A DNA stretch of 48,081 nucleotides from Clostridiales bacterium (GTDB taxonomy: Bacteria; Bacillota; Clostridia; Oscillospirales; Oscillospiraceae), in contig JAAYOP010000046.1 of NCBI GenBank assembly GCA_012520295.1, forward strand, positions 1 through 48,081. Reading direction: 5' to 3'. Below are positions 33,954 through 44,506 of this stretch, piece by piece. Made by a program: the position numbers and the translations under genes. Position 1 is the first letter of the stretch. Each line of letters begins with the position of its first letter. Under the pieces are notes generated by a model, which saw only the letters and a program-made list of their open reading frames with translations, searched no databases and was not told the origin of the DNA.

Positions 33954-35171
33954 ATGTCAAATATTATTATCCGGAAAGAACCGGAATATGATGAGAAAAT
34001 CGCCTTGATGAGCGCGGATGCCCAATTCGACATCGCTGAAGGCGAAGCCCGTCTTGCGTCCGAAATCTCGTCAATTAAAAGGGATATAAAATCTCCTGCA
34101 AGTCCCCCCAAGGTTCCAAAGGTGTTTTTGTCCAACAACTGCATTTTTAACTGCGCTTACTGCGGATGCCGGTGCGGAAGGGACAAGGAGAGGTACGCCT
34201 TTTCACCCCGGGAGCTGGCGGAGATGTCTGTTGGGCAGGCCAAGGCAAGCAGGCATGGAATATTCATAAGCTCCGCGATCTACAAAAGCGCCGATTATAC
34301 TCAGGAGCTGATAATCGAGACTTTAAAAATCATCAGAAATGAGCTCAATTACAGGGGATATCTCCACGCCAAGGTAATGCCCGGCGCCGACCCCCTGCTC
34401 ATATACCGCACAGGCCTGTATGCCGACAGGCTCAGTGTCAATATTGAGGTTGCCAAAAGCGAGGGCTACAGCCTGATTGCAAAAAACAAGAATAAAAATA
34501 ATATACTGACCCCTATGGGGCACATCAGCGGACAGATAAAAGCCCTGGGAAAGGAAAGGGAAAAAAGCCGTTTCGCCCCCAAATTCGCCACTTCACAGAC
34601 TACACAGCTTATGGCCGGCAGCATCGGCGAGGATGACCACACTATACTGAGGCTGGCCGGAGCTCTGTATAATAAATATGATTTGGCCCGGGTATACTAC
34701 ACTGCCTACCATTATGAAACCCCGGCAAAGGGTTATGAAAACCTTGAAATAACAAAAACACCGGCTTGGAGAGTTGCAAGGCTTTATCAGGCCGACAGGC
34801 TCATAAAGCTCTACGGCTTTTTACCAGAGGAGATTGCCCCTTCTTCCAACTCTTATCTTCCCCGGGACATGGATCCCAAAGCCGCCTGGGCTCTCAGAAA
34901 TCTTCACCTCTTCCCTGTTGACGTGGAAAAAGCCGATTATGAGATGCTGCTGCGAGTACCAGGAATAGGCCTTACACTGGCAAGCCGAATCTTAAAGGCA
35001 AGGCGCTACACATCCATAACCGAGGACGTGCTCAGGGAACTGGGAGTATCCCTCAGGCGCAGCGGTAGCTTTATAACCTTTGGGGGCAGGTATAAGGGCA
35101 TTAAAAGCGATAATCCTGAGAAACTCAAGGTTTTATTGGCCAATAACAATATAGAGCAGAGCACACACTAA
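33954..35171 (+). CDS. Putative DNA modification/repair radical SAM protein
   Basis: A 405-residue radical SAM enzyme with the cluster motif CAYCGCRCG (CxxxCxxC from NCIFNCAYCGC) and a C-terminal helix-hairpin-helix (MLLRVPGIGLTLASRIL), as in the family often annotated as linked to a uracil-DNA-glycosylase-like partner. ATG 33954 has GGGAGG 7 bases before it. The SOS box directly upstream supports a DNA-damage role. The usual partner gene is not adjacent; a convergent helicase follows instead. Confidence 0.85.
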   Translation: MSNIIIRKEPEYDEKIALMSADAQFDIAEGEARLASEISSIKRDIKSPASPPKVPKVFLSNNCIFNCAYCGCRCGRDKERYAFSPRELAEMSVGQAKASRHGIFISSAIYKSADYTQELIIETLKIIRNELNYRGYLHAKVMPGADPLLIYRTGLYADRLSVNIEVAKSEGYSLIAKNKNKNNILTPMGHISGQIKALGKEREKSRFAPKFATSQTTQLMAGSIGEDDHTILRLAGALYNKYDLARVYYTAYHYETPAKGYENLEITKTPAWRVARLYQADRLIKLYGFLPEEIAPSSNSYLPRDMDPKAAWALRNLHLFPVDVEKADYEMLLRVPGIGLTLASRILKARRYTSITEDVLRELGVSLRRSGSFITFGGRYKGIKSDNPEKLKVLLANNNIEQSTH

Positions 35172-35179
35172 AATGACGG

Positions 35180-35209
35180 TGCCCCGGAAGGTCTTTGCTT
35201 TCCGGGGCA
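35180..35209. terminator. Bidirectional terminator
   Basis: 10-bp stem TGCCCCGGAA/TTCCGGGGCA between convergent radical SAM (+) and helicase (-) genes. Confidence 0.8.
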
Positions 35210-35221
35210 TTACATTTATAT

Positions 35222-37621
35222 TTATTTAAAATACGCAAAGTCCTCCAGCAGGCTTTTCAGCTCCGATATGTCCTTTATCGTTTTTATGTGGGACCAGTGC
35301 TCCGGAAACAGGGACCTGTATTTTTTCGTGCCAAATCGGCTGTCTATGAGCAGCACCAGCCCGTAATCCTCCTCGGTTCTGATAACCCGACCCGCCGCCT
35401 GCAAAACCTTGTTCATACCCGGGTAAACATAGGCATAGTCGAAGCCCATACCGTTTTTTTGGTCAAAGTACTCCCTGATGAGCTCCTGCCGCATTGATAG
35501 CTTAGGCAAGCCCACGCCTACGATAATTGAACCAATTAGCCTGTCGCCCTTGAGATCAATTCCCTCGGAGAAAATTCCGCCCAGAACACAAAAGCCCACC
35601 AGGGTTTCGGGATTGTCTTCATCAAAAGCGGCCAGAAAACCTGCCCTTTCCTCTTCGTCCATGGTGCTTTGCTGCAAAAGGGTGTTTATCTCCGGGAAAG
35701 CTTGGGAAAACAGGGCGTAAACCCTGCTCATATACTCATAGGAAGGGAAAAACACCAGATAGTTTCCCTTCTTTTTTGTTACAGCCTCATATATAGCCCT
35801 TGATATGGGCGCAACACTCCTCTCCCTGTCAATATATTTTGTTGATATGCCCCGGTGGGCTATAAGCATCATCCGCTCTCTCCGGAAAGGTGAAGGCAGG
35901 GCAATCATACCGTCCTCCTCCGAGCCGCCCAGCATTTCGCGAAAATAAGGCAGGGGCGTCAGGGTGGCCGAAAACATTACAGCCGCTTTTGCCCTTTCCA
36001 GGCATCGCGCAATGATACCCGAGGGATCAAGGCAGAAATATGAAACGGAAACATCGCCGCGGCAGGTCTCTTTTATCGAGCAATAGTGCTCGTCATAAAG
36101 CTCCCCTATCAATGCAAAGTTCATGGCGTCAAAGTAGAGCTCAAGCACCTCCCCGTGAAGCTCGTGAGCGTTCAGCTTTTCCTGGGTAAGCCACTGGCCC
36201 GCGTCGTTCAGGAAGCCCATTATAAGCATATTGAAAACCATATCCCGGTCGGCCTCGACCCGGCTGGTCTTCTCCTGTGCTTCCAGCTCCTTTCGGAGGT
36301 CTATAAAATATCTGTTTATGCCGTCAAGAGTCCTTCTTAACTTCCCGGCAACCTTGTTTTTGTCCTTGAGCTTCTTTTTTATATTATAAAAAGCTGATTT
36401 TTCCAACCGGCATGTATACATGTCCCTGACCCTGTCGGCAAGATTATGGGCCTCGTCAATCAAAAAAATATAATCCCCACTGCCAACCCCATCTGAAAAA
36501 AACCGCTTTAAATATACATTTGGGTCAAAGGCATGATTGTAATCTCCGATAACCAAATCCGTCCACAGGGCGGCGTCCAGCCCCATTTCATGGGGGCACA
36601 CCCGGTGCTTTTTTGCATATTCCGCCGTTATCTCCGGAGTTATTAAATCGTTATTTTCCAGAAGGTCCAATAAGGCATCGTTTATGCGGTCATAATGACC
36701 CTTTGCGTATGGGCAGTGCTCCGGGTTGCATATGGCCTCGTCCAAAAAGCATATTTTTTCCTTGGCCCTCAGTGTGACGGACTTAAATCGCAGCCCCTTT
36801 GAGCCCATCAGGCGCAGGGCATCCTCCGCGACGGTGCGCGTCACGGTCTTCGCAGTAAGGTAGAAGAGCTTATCGCACTTCCCCTCTGCCATGGCCTTTA
36901 CGGACGGGAATATGGTGGCCAGGGTTTTGCCGATCCCCGTAGATGCCTGGGCATAGAGCTTTCTTTCCCGCTCAATGGTCCTGTATACGGCAACAGCCAG
37001 CTTCCTCTGACCCTTTCTATATGTGGGAAAAGGAAAGCCGGTCTCCTTTATGGAGGAATCCCGGAGCCGCTTCCAGTCCCGTTCATAATCCATCCAGGCG
37101 CCGTATTTATCCAGGAGCCCTCTGAAAAATTCCTCCAGCTCCTCAAAGGAGAATTCCCTTTGGATTCTCTGGATCTCCCCTGTCTCCAGCTGGCAGTATG
37201 TCAGCTGGATGGTCATGCCGGAGCGCTCAATCTCCTTTTCCTCTGCCGTATGTTTATCAGGGTTTTTCATATACATATAGGCATAGCATTTCGCCTGCCC
37301 CATATGCTGTTCTGACTGGCTGAACACATGCTCAAGAGGCAGGGTGGTGGTTTTTATTTCGTCTATTACGCACCTGCCGTCCTCTTCAATTATAATACCG
37401 TCGGCTCTGCCCTGAATTATAACGTCGATATCTCTGATCTGAGTGGCTTAGCTGAGGGTGACCTCTCTTCTGTAGTTCTCACCGGCGGATTTCTGTATCC
37501 TCCTGTGAGCTCTCGCCCCTTCCAGCATGGAGTCTGAGGTGTCTACATATCTGTTGTCAATATCTCCGCAACGCAGCGCAAGCTCCACAATTTTCCTGAC
37601 TGATAATCTTACTGACTCCAT
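35222..37621 (-). pseudogene. PD-(D/E)XK nuclease/DinG-like helicase with an in-frame stop
   Basis: Read as one frame from ATG 37621 (AAGAGGA 5 bases upstream) the gene encodes 799 residues, interrupted only by a TAA at 37450-37448 (codon 58). Before the stop is the family-like start VRKIVELALRCGDIDNR. After it come GRADGIIIEEDG and DEIK, a PD-(D/E)XK core, then the Rad3/DinG-type helicase: Walker A ASTGIGKT, four Cys for an Fe-S cluster (KICFLDEAICNPEHC... VCPHE), and the DEAH box LIDEAHNL. A TAC/TAT-to-TAA change is the simplest explanation. From GTG 37327 a 701-residue helicase lacking the nuclease domain could still be made. Confidence 0.8.
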
Positions 37622-37798
37622 CAATATCCTCTTCTTATATCACTATGTCGTTATTGCTGCATGCGCGGCAAGCACCACTATCTTGCGGATGGAATGTCTT
37701 GCGGGTTCCATAGGAGCTGTTCCTTTCAAAGGGCGGCTTATAGGCAAACATTTGTTTGTATTATATCACGCCATATAAGATAAATCCATACGGCCTGC

Positions 37799-37842
37799 AC
37801 AAAAGCTCCTGGTCAGCAATTGAGCCTACCCGGAGCTTTTGT
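37799..37842. terminator. Hairpin terminator after ridA
   Basis: 11-bp inverted repeat ACAAAAGCTCC/GGAGCTTTTGT; the stem provides short T-runs in both directions. Confidence 0.65.
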
Positions 37843-37858
37843 AAGTTTATATATGTCT

Positions 37859-38233
37859 TTATTCTATAACCGCTATAAGCTCTATCTCCACCAACGCTCC
37901 CATCGGAAGGGCGCCCACCTCTACGCAGGAACGGGCAGGCTTTGAAACAAAGTGTTTTTCATACACCCTGTTGAACTCGGAAAAATCATCAATAGAGGTC
38001 AGAAAACAAGTGGTTTTGACCACGCTTTCAAATCCCGCTCCGACAGCCTCCAGTACAGCGGCGATGTTTTCAATCACCCTTTCGGTCTGCTCGGCCACAT
38101 TTTCTCCTTTAAGTGCACCTGTTGACGGGTCCAGGGGAATCTGGCCGGACAGGTAAAGGGTATTGCCCGCAAGTACAGCCTGGGAATAGGGGCCCACGGG
38201 CTTTGGTGCTTTTTCAGAAAATATCGCTTTCAT
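37859..38233 (-). CDS. ridA: RidA-family enamine/imine deaminase
   Basis: A 124-residue YjgF/RidA protein: GPYSQAV, LYLSGQIPLD, and CVEVGALPMGALVEIE with the conserved Arg in PARSCVEV. It hydrolyses reactive enamines such as 2-aminoacrylate, which otherwise damage PLP enzymes and affect branched-chain synthesis. Start ATG 38233 with AAGGAG upstream. Last gene of the ilv operon, 16 bases after ilvD. Confidence 0.93.
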   Translation of the reverse strand: MKAIFSEKAPKPVGPYSQAVLAGNTLYLSGQIPLDPSTGALKGENVAEQTERVIENIAAVLEAVGAGFESVVKTTCFLTSIDDFSEFNRVYEKHFVSKPARSCVEVGALPMGALVEIELIAVIE

Positions 38234-38249
38234 GGCCTTCTCCTTTTCC

Positions 38250-39896
38250 TCAAAGGACAACCGCGCCCTTATCGGCCGAGGAAACGCTTCTTGCATATCT
38301 TTTGATATAGCCCTTCAAGTCTGCATTTGCCTTTATGGGGATCTTTGCCTTCCTCTCTTCCAGCTCCCTTTCGTCCACTAGAAGCTCAATGGATTTTGCG
38401 TCTATATCAATCTTTATCCTGTCCCCGTCCAGAACATAGGCTATGGTCCCACCGGCGGCAGCCTCCGGTGATATATGTCCAATTGCGGCTCCCCTTGTGG
38501 CACCGGAAAACCTGCCGTCAGTGATAAGAGCCACGTCCGCGTCAAGCCCCATGCCCACAATGGCTGAGGTGGGTGAGAGCATCTCTCTCATTCCGGGTCC
38601 CCCTGCCGGGCCCTCGTATCTGATGACCACCACATCCCCCTTTGCAATCCTTCCCTTATAAATGGCCTCTATTGCCTCCTCTTCGGAATCGAACACTCTG
38701 GCAGTGCCAGTGAAGGACAGCATTTCGGGCCTGACCGCGCTTCTTTTTACAATAGCTCCGTTTCTCGCGATATTGCCGAAAAGTACGGCAAGCCCCCCTG
38801 ATTTGGAATAGGGCTCATCGCAGCTTCTTATGACGCTCCTGTCCTTTACCACCGCTTCTTTAATGCCCTCGCCCAGCGACTGTCCTGTGACGGTCATAGC
38901 ATCAGGAGCAAGAAGACCACTTTTATTAAGCTCATTCATCACCGCGTATACCCCGCCGGCAAAATGCAGGTCCTGCATATGGTGCCCACCCGCAGGCGCC
39001 AGCTTACATATATTCGGTGTTGATTCGCTGATGTCATTGACCATATCCAGATTCAGCTCAAGGCCCATTTCGTGGGCTATCGCAAACAGGTGCAGAACGG
39101 AATTTGACGAGCAGCCCAGAGCCATATCCACGGTGAGCGCGTTTTTTATGGAGGAAGCCGTAATAATGTCTGACGGTCGAATGTCCCGCTCCAGCAGCTC
39201 CATGATTTTAAAGCCGGCAGTTTTGGCAAGGCGTATACGCTGGGCAAACACGGCGGGTATGGTCCCGTTTCCCGGCAGGGCCATGCCTAAAGCCTCGCAG
39301 AGACAGTTCATGGAGTTCGCTGTGAACATTCCCGAGCAGGAGCCGCAGCCTGGGCAGGAGCACTCTTCAATTTCACACAGCTCCTTTTCATCCATCCCTC
39401 CCGCCATATACGCACCCACAGCCTCAAAAACGCTATTGAGGTCCCTGCCGTCGTTTGACAGCATCGGTCCGCCTGACACAAATATGGAGGGCAGGTTCAG
39501 CCTGGCTGCCGCCATGAGCATACCGGGCACTATCTTGTCGCAATTTGGTATGAACACCAGGGCATCAAAGCAATGGGCCCTGACCATGCACTCAACGGTG
39601 TCCGCTATAAGCTCTCTTGAGGCAAGGGAATACTTCATGCCCTCGTGTCCCATGGCAAGACCGTCACAAACTGCAATTGTATTGAACTCCATCGGAGTCC
39701 CCCCTGCCCCCAGGACTCCATCCTTTACCGCTCTGGCAATGGTCTGCAAATGTATATGACCCGGCACCACCTCATTGAAGGAATTGACTATTCCCACAAG
39801 AGGTCTTTTTATCTGCTCGTCCGTATAGCCCATCGCCTTGAGCAGCGACCTCTGAGGCGCTCTCTCGGCTCCCTTTTTCATTTTGTCACTGTTCAT
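38250..39896 (-). CDS. ilvD: Dihydroxy-acid dehydratase (IlvD)
   Basis: A 548-residue Fe-S dehydratase: [19 protein letters not shown] in [38 protein letters not shown]. It converts dihydroxy-acids to 2-keto acids in Val/Ile synthesis. ATG 39896 is favoured over the upstream in-frame start at 39914 because AAAGGA lies before it. Confidence 0.96.
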   Translation of the reverse strand: MNSDKMKKGAERAPQRSLLKAMGYTDEQIKRPLVGIVNSFNEVVPGHIHLQTIARAVKDGVLGAGGTPMEFNTIAVCDGLAMGHEGMKYSLASRELIADTVECMVRAHCFDALVFIPNCDKIVPGMLMAAARLNLPSIFVSGGPMLSNDGRDLNSVFEAVGAYMAGGMDEKELCEIEECSCPGCGSCSGMFTANSMNCLCEALGMALPGNGTIPAVFAQRIRLAKTAGFKIMELLERDIRPSDIITASSIKNALTVDMALGCSSNSVLHLFAIAHEMGLELNLDMVNDISESTPNICKLAPAGGHHMQDLHFAGGVYAVMNELNKSGLLAPDAMTVTGQSLGEGIKEAVVKDRSVIRSCDEPYSKSGGLAVLFGNIARNGAIVKRSAVRPEMLSFTGTARVFDSEEEAIEAIYKGRIAKGDVVVIRYEGPAGGPGMREMLSPTSAIVGMGLDADVALITDGRFSGATRGAAIGHISPEAAAGGTIAYVLDGDRIKIDIDAKSIELLVDERELEERKAKIPIKANADLKGYIKRYARSVSSADKGAVVL

Positions 39897-39936
39897 AGAT
39901 TCAGATCCTTTCACAGTCCAAGTTTCAGACCCGGCT

Positions 39937-40932
<996 letters not shown>

Positions 40933-40978
40933 TTACTCCTTTTATTTTTTGAATATCAGAACGTTTGTCCCCGGTGCT

Positions 40979-41491
40979 TTATTCAATATCATTGACACTC
41001 ATAATGTTCTCGGTTCCGTGAATCATTGCGATAAGCCCAGAGCGGCAAACCTCCAGTATCCCGAATTTTCTGGCTTCTTCAATAAAATTGTCAATTTTCT
41101 CGGAGCTTCCAGTAATCTCCGCGGTGACAAACTCATTTGAAAAATCCAGTATGTTTCCGCCATATTCCACCACAAGCCCGCTTATCTGGGGCTTTGCTTC
41201 CTCTGTTATCCTCAGCTTTATGAGCATATGCTCAACGCCAATGGAGTTTTCTCTGTCCAGAAGGACAACCTTTTTGACATCGTGCAGCTTTTCAAGCTGT
41301 TTTACAACCTGCTCCTTCATATAGTCGTCGCCGGTTGATACTATTGTTATTCTTGAATATTCCGGGTTTTCCGTAACACCCACCGCCAGGCTGTCAATAT
41401 TGTAGTTGCGCTTTGAATAGAGCCCCGAAACCCGGTTCAAAACTCCAAAATGATTTGATACTATCAGGCTGACCGTAAATTTCTCTTTCAC
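40979..41491 (-). CDS. ilvN: Acetolactate synthase small (regulatory) subunit
   Basis: A 170-residue protein with an N-terminal ACT domain (VSNHFGVLNRVSGLYSKRNYNIDSLAVG) and the C-terminal regulatory half typical of IlvH/IlvN. It confers valine feedback inhibition on the large subunit, which lies 63 bases upstream. Confidence 0.94.
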   Translation of the reverse strand: MKEKFTVSLIVSNHFGVLNRVSGLYSKRNYNIDSLAVGVTENPEYSRITIVSTGDDYMKEQVVKQLEKLHDVKKVVLLDRENSIGVEHMLIKLRITEEAKPQISGLVVEYGGNILDFSNEFVTAEITGSSEKIDNFIEEARKFGILEVCRSGLIAMIHGTENIMSVNDIE

Positions 41492-41554
41492 ATAGACCTC
41501 CCATCCCGCCGGTAGCTTCCAGGGCTCCGGCGCAAAGAATTTCTGTGTTTAGCT

Positions 41555-43204
41555 TCAATTCAAAACAATATCCTTAATCGAGCCTCCAGGCGGTATAAAG
41601 GGCAACACTCTCTCATCCTTATCGATTTTGCAGTCAATCAGGCTGGGGCCGTTGAAGTCCAGCTTGTTTTCCACAATATCCCGCAATTGCTCCAATGTCT
41701 CGGCCGAATAACCTTTTGCCCCAAAGGCTTTTGCCAGAAGGGGGAAATCGGTTTTGCGATCCAATGTGGTGTTTGAATACCGCTTTTCAAAAAAGGCAGT
41801 TTGCCACTGTCTTACCATGCCGAGAGTGCCATTGTTTAAAACTACTACCACCAAGGGCAGGTTGTTTGAGACAGCCGTTGCCATCTCTATCAAATTCATT
41901 CCAAAACTACCGTCACTGGTAAATAACACGGTAGGCTTCCTGTCGTTGGCTATGCATCCTCCGATTGCGGCCCCCATTCCAAAGCCCATGGTTCCCAGTC
42001 CGCCGGACGTAAGGAGCCTTCGTGATTTTTCAAACCTGTAATGCTGCGCCACCCACATCTGATGCTGGCCCACATCGGTGGCTACTACCGTATCTTCGTC
42101 AAAGCTTGAGTTTATCAGGTTTATAATGTTTTTCGGGTTAAAGCTTCCGTTTGTAAAACCAGTCTCCACAGCTTTAAATTCTTCTATATCTTTCAGCCAT
42201 TGGGCGTTTTTTTGTTCCGGCACTTCGTTTATCAGCCTTTTGATTACGGTCTTTATATCCCCGCACAGTCCGATTTTCGGCGAAACGTTCTTTCCAATCT
42301 CCGAGGCGTCGATATCAATGTGTATGACTGTGCATCTCTTTGAGTATTCCCTTGTATTTCCTGTAGCCCTGTCACTGAAGCGGACACCTGCGGCTATGAT
42401 AAGATCCGCATTGGCCTGAGCGGCGGAAGAGGCATATCTTCCATGCATACCGCACATACCCAGGTTATACTCAAAGCTGTGAGGAATGGAGCTGATACCC
42501 ATCATGCTCAGTCCGACAGGGGCGGAGAGCTTTCTTGACAGGGCCATTATCTCCTCCCCTGCCCCCGCAGCGGACACTCCGCCTCCACAGTATATAAAGG
42601 GCCTTTTACTCCTTTTGATTGCTTCCACCGCTTCGGATATATCACAGTTTCCGCTGGGAACGAGGTTTTTTACCGACACCTTTGCTTCGTTTTTATACTC
42701 CCACTCGGAAACCTGCACACTTTTCGGCAGGTCTATCAGGACCGGTCCCTTTCTCCCGGTATTGGCAATCAAAAAAGCTTCCTTGATGATTCTCTCCAGG
42801 TCCGCTACATCCCGCACAATATAGTTGTGCTTTACAATGGGCTGAGTGATGCCGACTATGTCAACCTCCTGAAAACTGTCTCTTCCAAGAAGCTCGGTGG
42901 ACACATTCCCGGTGATGGCTATCACAGGTATCGAATCCAGATAGGCATTTGCGATACCCGTAACCAGATTTGTAGCGCCCGGCCCGCTGGTGGCAATAAC
43001 AACGCCCGGCTTGTCAAGAACCCTTGCATAGCCGTCCGCCGCGTGTACCGCCCCCTGTTCATGGGCAGTTAAAATGTGTTTTATTCGGTGTGCATTCTTA
43101 TACAGCTCATCGTATATATTAAGAACCTGGCCACCGGGATAACCAAAGACGGTATCCACTCCCTGGTTAATGAGCTCCTCTACAAGAATCTGTGCTCCGG
43201 TCAT
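41555..43204 (-). CDS. ilvB: Acetolactate synthase large (catalytic) subunit
   Basis: A 549-residue ThDP enzyme: FGYPGGQVLNIYDEL, catalytic Glu in AHEQGAVHAADGYAR, the SDGSF...LNNGTLGMVRQWQ cofactor region. First enzyme of branched-chain amino acid synthesis. GGGAGGAG precedes the ATG, directly after the attenuator. Confidence 0.96.
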   Translation of the reverse strand: MTGAQILVEELINQGVDTVFGYPGGQVLNIYDELYKNAHRIKHILTAHEQGAVHAADGYARVLDKPGVVIATSGPGATNLVTGIANAYLDSIPVIAITGNVSTELLGRDSFQEVDIVGITQPIVKHNYIVRDVADLERIIKEAFLIANTGRKGPVLIDLPKSVQVSEWEYKNEAKVSVKNLVPSGNCDISEAVEAIKRSKRPFIYCGGGVSAAGAGEEIMALSRKLSAPVGLSMMGISSIPHSFEYNLGMCGMHGRYASSAAQANADLIIAAGVRFSDRATGNTREYSKRCTVIHIDIDASEIGKNVSPKIGLCGDIKTVIKRLINEVPEQKNAQWLKDIEEFKAVETGFTNGSFNPKNIINLINSSFDEDTVVATDVGQHQMWVAQHYRFEKSRRLLTSGGLGTMGFGMGAAIGGCIANDRKPTVLFTSDGSFGMNLIEMATAVSNNLPLVVVVLNNGTLGMVRQWQTAFFEKRYSNTTLDRKTDFPLLAKAFGAKGYSAETLEQLRDIVENKLDFNGPSLIDCKIDKDERVLPFIPPGGSIKDIVLN

Positions 43205-43226
43205 TTTTTCACTCCTCCCAGAAATT

Positions 43227-43258
43227 AAAAAAACCTTGCAGCGCCGGCTGCAAGGTTT
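43227..43258 (-). terminator. Attenuator terminator of the ilv operon
   Basis: Perfect 12-bp stem AAACCTTGCAGC/GCTGCAAGGTTT with a 4-nt loop, then seven T on the minus strand. It lies between the leader peptide and ilvB, so full transcription requires read-through. Confidence 0.9.
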
Positions 43259-43279
43259 AAGCTTTTTTACTCTCTTCCT

Positions 43280-43375
43280 TTACTTAGCAGCACAACGCAT
43301 ATTAGCATTATCGACTACAAGTACGATAACGCCTACAAGTACTACGACTACGCTGCTTATAAAAGCAGATATCAT
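43280..43375 (-). CDS. ilv leader peptide (attenuation)
   Basis: A 31-codon ORF with GAGGAGG 9 bases before its ATG. Codons 9-21 read VVVVLVGVIVLVV, so 12 of 13 are branched-chain. The leader region can form three mutually exclusive pairings. AGCAGC (codons 7-8) pairs with GCTGCT (codons 29-30). GCTGCTAAG (codons 29-31) pairs with CTTGCAGC in the 5' arm of the terminator. The third is the terminator hairpin itself. Stalling at Val/Leu/Ile codons would free codons 29-31 to form the antiterminator, while a ribosome at the stop would cover them and allow termination. Confidence 0.85.
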   Translation of the reverse strand: MISAFISSVVVVLVGVIVLVVDNANMRCAAK

Positions 43376-43406
43376 TGCGTCGTGCCTCCTCATAAAGATT
43401 TTTTCC

Positions 43407-43435
43407 ACTATAGCATAGTGAAGTGATATTGTCAA
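43407..43435 (-). promoter_or_regulatory. Promoter of the ilv operon
   Basis: On the minus strand TTGACA (43435-43430), 17-bp spacer, TATAGT (43412-43407), about 35 bases before the leader ATG. Confidence 0.85.
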
Positions 43436-43683
43436 TAAAAATTTTAATTTCTTTATATAATTTTCCGAAGCTTCTGATCATTGTCACTTTATTTGACCGG
43501 GCAAAAATTGCAAAACATTTTCGTAAATCTGCCTGTTTGTATTACAGGCGGCTTTCAAAGCTTTATTCATTTTTTTATTGCCTTTCATGACAAAAGACTC
43601 AGTTTTCGGATTAATTTAATTGATTTTTATTTCTGATTTTAATCAAAATAATCATAGACAGAAAGGTGAGAAATGTAAAAATT

Positions 43684-43902
43684 ATGAAAACTAATGACTT
43701 CAATCAATTTATAAAATATACAACAGAAAATGTTGCCAAGATAGCTTATGACGCCTCTGTTCCTCTGAGCCACTGTGATTTTGACCCGGTTATGTATGTA
43801 TTGTCTGAAGATGTGGCCAGAATCGCGTATAGCATCACAATCTCACTTCTCAGGCAATATCACCAGTGGTGCAACCTGGATCAAAAACGTCCTGGCTCCT
43901 GA
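43684..43902 (+). CDS. Small hypothetical protein
   Basis: About 72 residues from ATG 43684 (a longer form from GTG 43666 is possible). No known motif, a mix of charged and hydrophobic residues, and a possible internal repetition (NVAKIAYDASVPL and DVARIAYSITISL, residues about 15-27 and 43-55). AAAGGTGAG lies upstream, nearest to a start-stop ATGTAA at 43673-43678. No confident function. Confidence 0.45.
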   Translation: MKTNDFNQFIKYTTENVAKIAYDASVPLSHCDFDPVMYVLSEDVARIAYSITISLLRQYHQWCNLDQKRPGS

Positions 43903-44064
43903 CTTCCCTCACCCCGGTATGCTGTCCCGCCAGTCATCTCCGAAACATCGTCCCGGAAAGCGTTTCATAGTATAGTAATACTGTGTTAAAATCCTCATAA
44001 AAACGTTAAGCAGAAAGATGGGCAATCAGCGAAATACTGGCACTTCTTTTGGCAATTATTACAC

Positions 44065-44093
44065 TTGTAAAATATTCGATTATATGCTATAAT
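44065..44093 (+). promoter_or_regulatory. Promoter of a candidate small RNA
   Basis: TTGTAA (44065-44070), 17-bp spacer, TATAAT (44088-44093). Confidence 0.55.
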
Positions 44094-44099
44094 TACACT

Positions 44100-44172
44100 G
44101 ACCTTATAGGATTTATCTATGTTGTTATATTTTCCGTTTCCGAGTGGCTCCCGGAAACGGATTTTTCTTTTT
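44100..44172 (+). ncRNA. Candidate small RNA
   Basis: A short transcribed interval between a good promoter and a strong terminator (stem CCGTTTCCG/CGGAAACGG at 44134-44142 and 44152-44160, then a T-rich tail). There is not enough room for an ordinary gene. A hydrophobic ORF overlaps the area (44049-44276), so a small membrane protein remains possible. Confidence 0.4.
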
Positions 44173-44287
44173 ATCTATATGCTTTCATCGCCATTGTTTT
44201 TATCAGCACCGGATATCATATGTGGTGTATCGGTGCGACGCAAACCGGCATATTATTTATGGCTTTGAAGACCTGAAACAGCCTTGA

Positions 44288-44506
44288 TTAGATATAATTT
44301 AAATCGCTGTCACTGTCTTCATAGTCATCTTCGTCATAGTCATATTTGTACTCATCGTCATATTCCCAGGCACTAAAAGGATCATAATCCTCATCTTCCG
44401 TCTCACCAATCATATCATCCAATACTATCAATCCGGCGGCTAGCTCTTCAATATCGGTTTATCAGTTATTGTTGAAGTCAAACAAATCCCCGAATATGTC
44501 TTTCAT
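44288..44506 (-). pseudogene. Small acidic EF-hand-like protein with tandem stops
   Basis: AAGGAGGG precedes ATG 44506 and an open frame of 73 codons runs to 44288, interrupted only by TGA TAA at codons 15-16. The interruption falls at positions 6-7 of what reads as an EF-hand loop (D10, N12, N14, [stop stop], E21). The rest is very acidic (Asp/Glu/Tyr-rich tail). A GGA AAA-like original would give the canonical Gly at loop position 6. Probably a decayed calcium-binding small protein. Confidence 0.6.

Noticed and set aside
38830-39759. 309-codon plus-strand ORF within ilvD
   Set aside because: Antisense shadow of the conserved ilvD gene with no recognisable protein features.
43170-43418. 82-codon plus-strand ORF over the ilv leader
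   Set aside because: It is antisense to the ilvB start, attenuator and leader peptide, has no ribosome-binding site, and its Thr-rich composition comes from complementing Val codons.
44049-44276. 75-codon hydrophobic ORF
   Set aside because: No ribosome-binding site, starts upstream of the likely promoter and runs through a strong terminator; kept only as an alternative to the small RNA.
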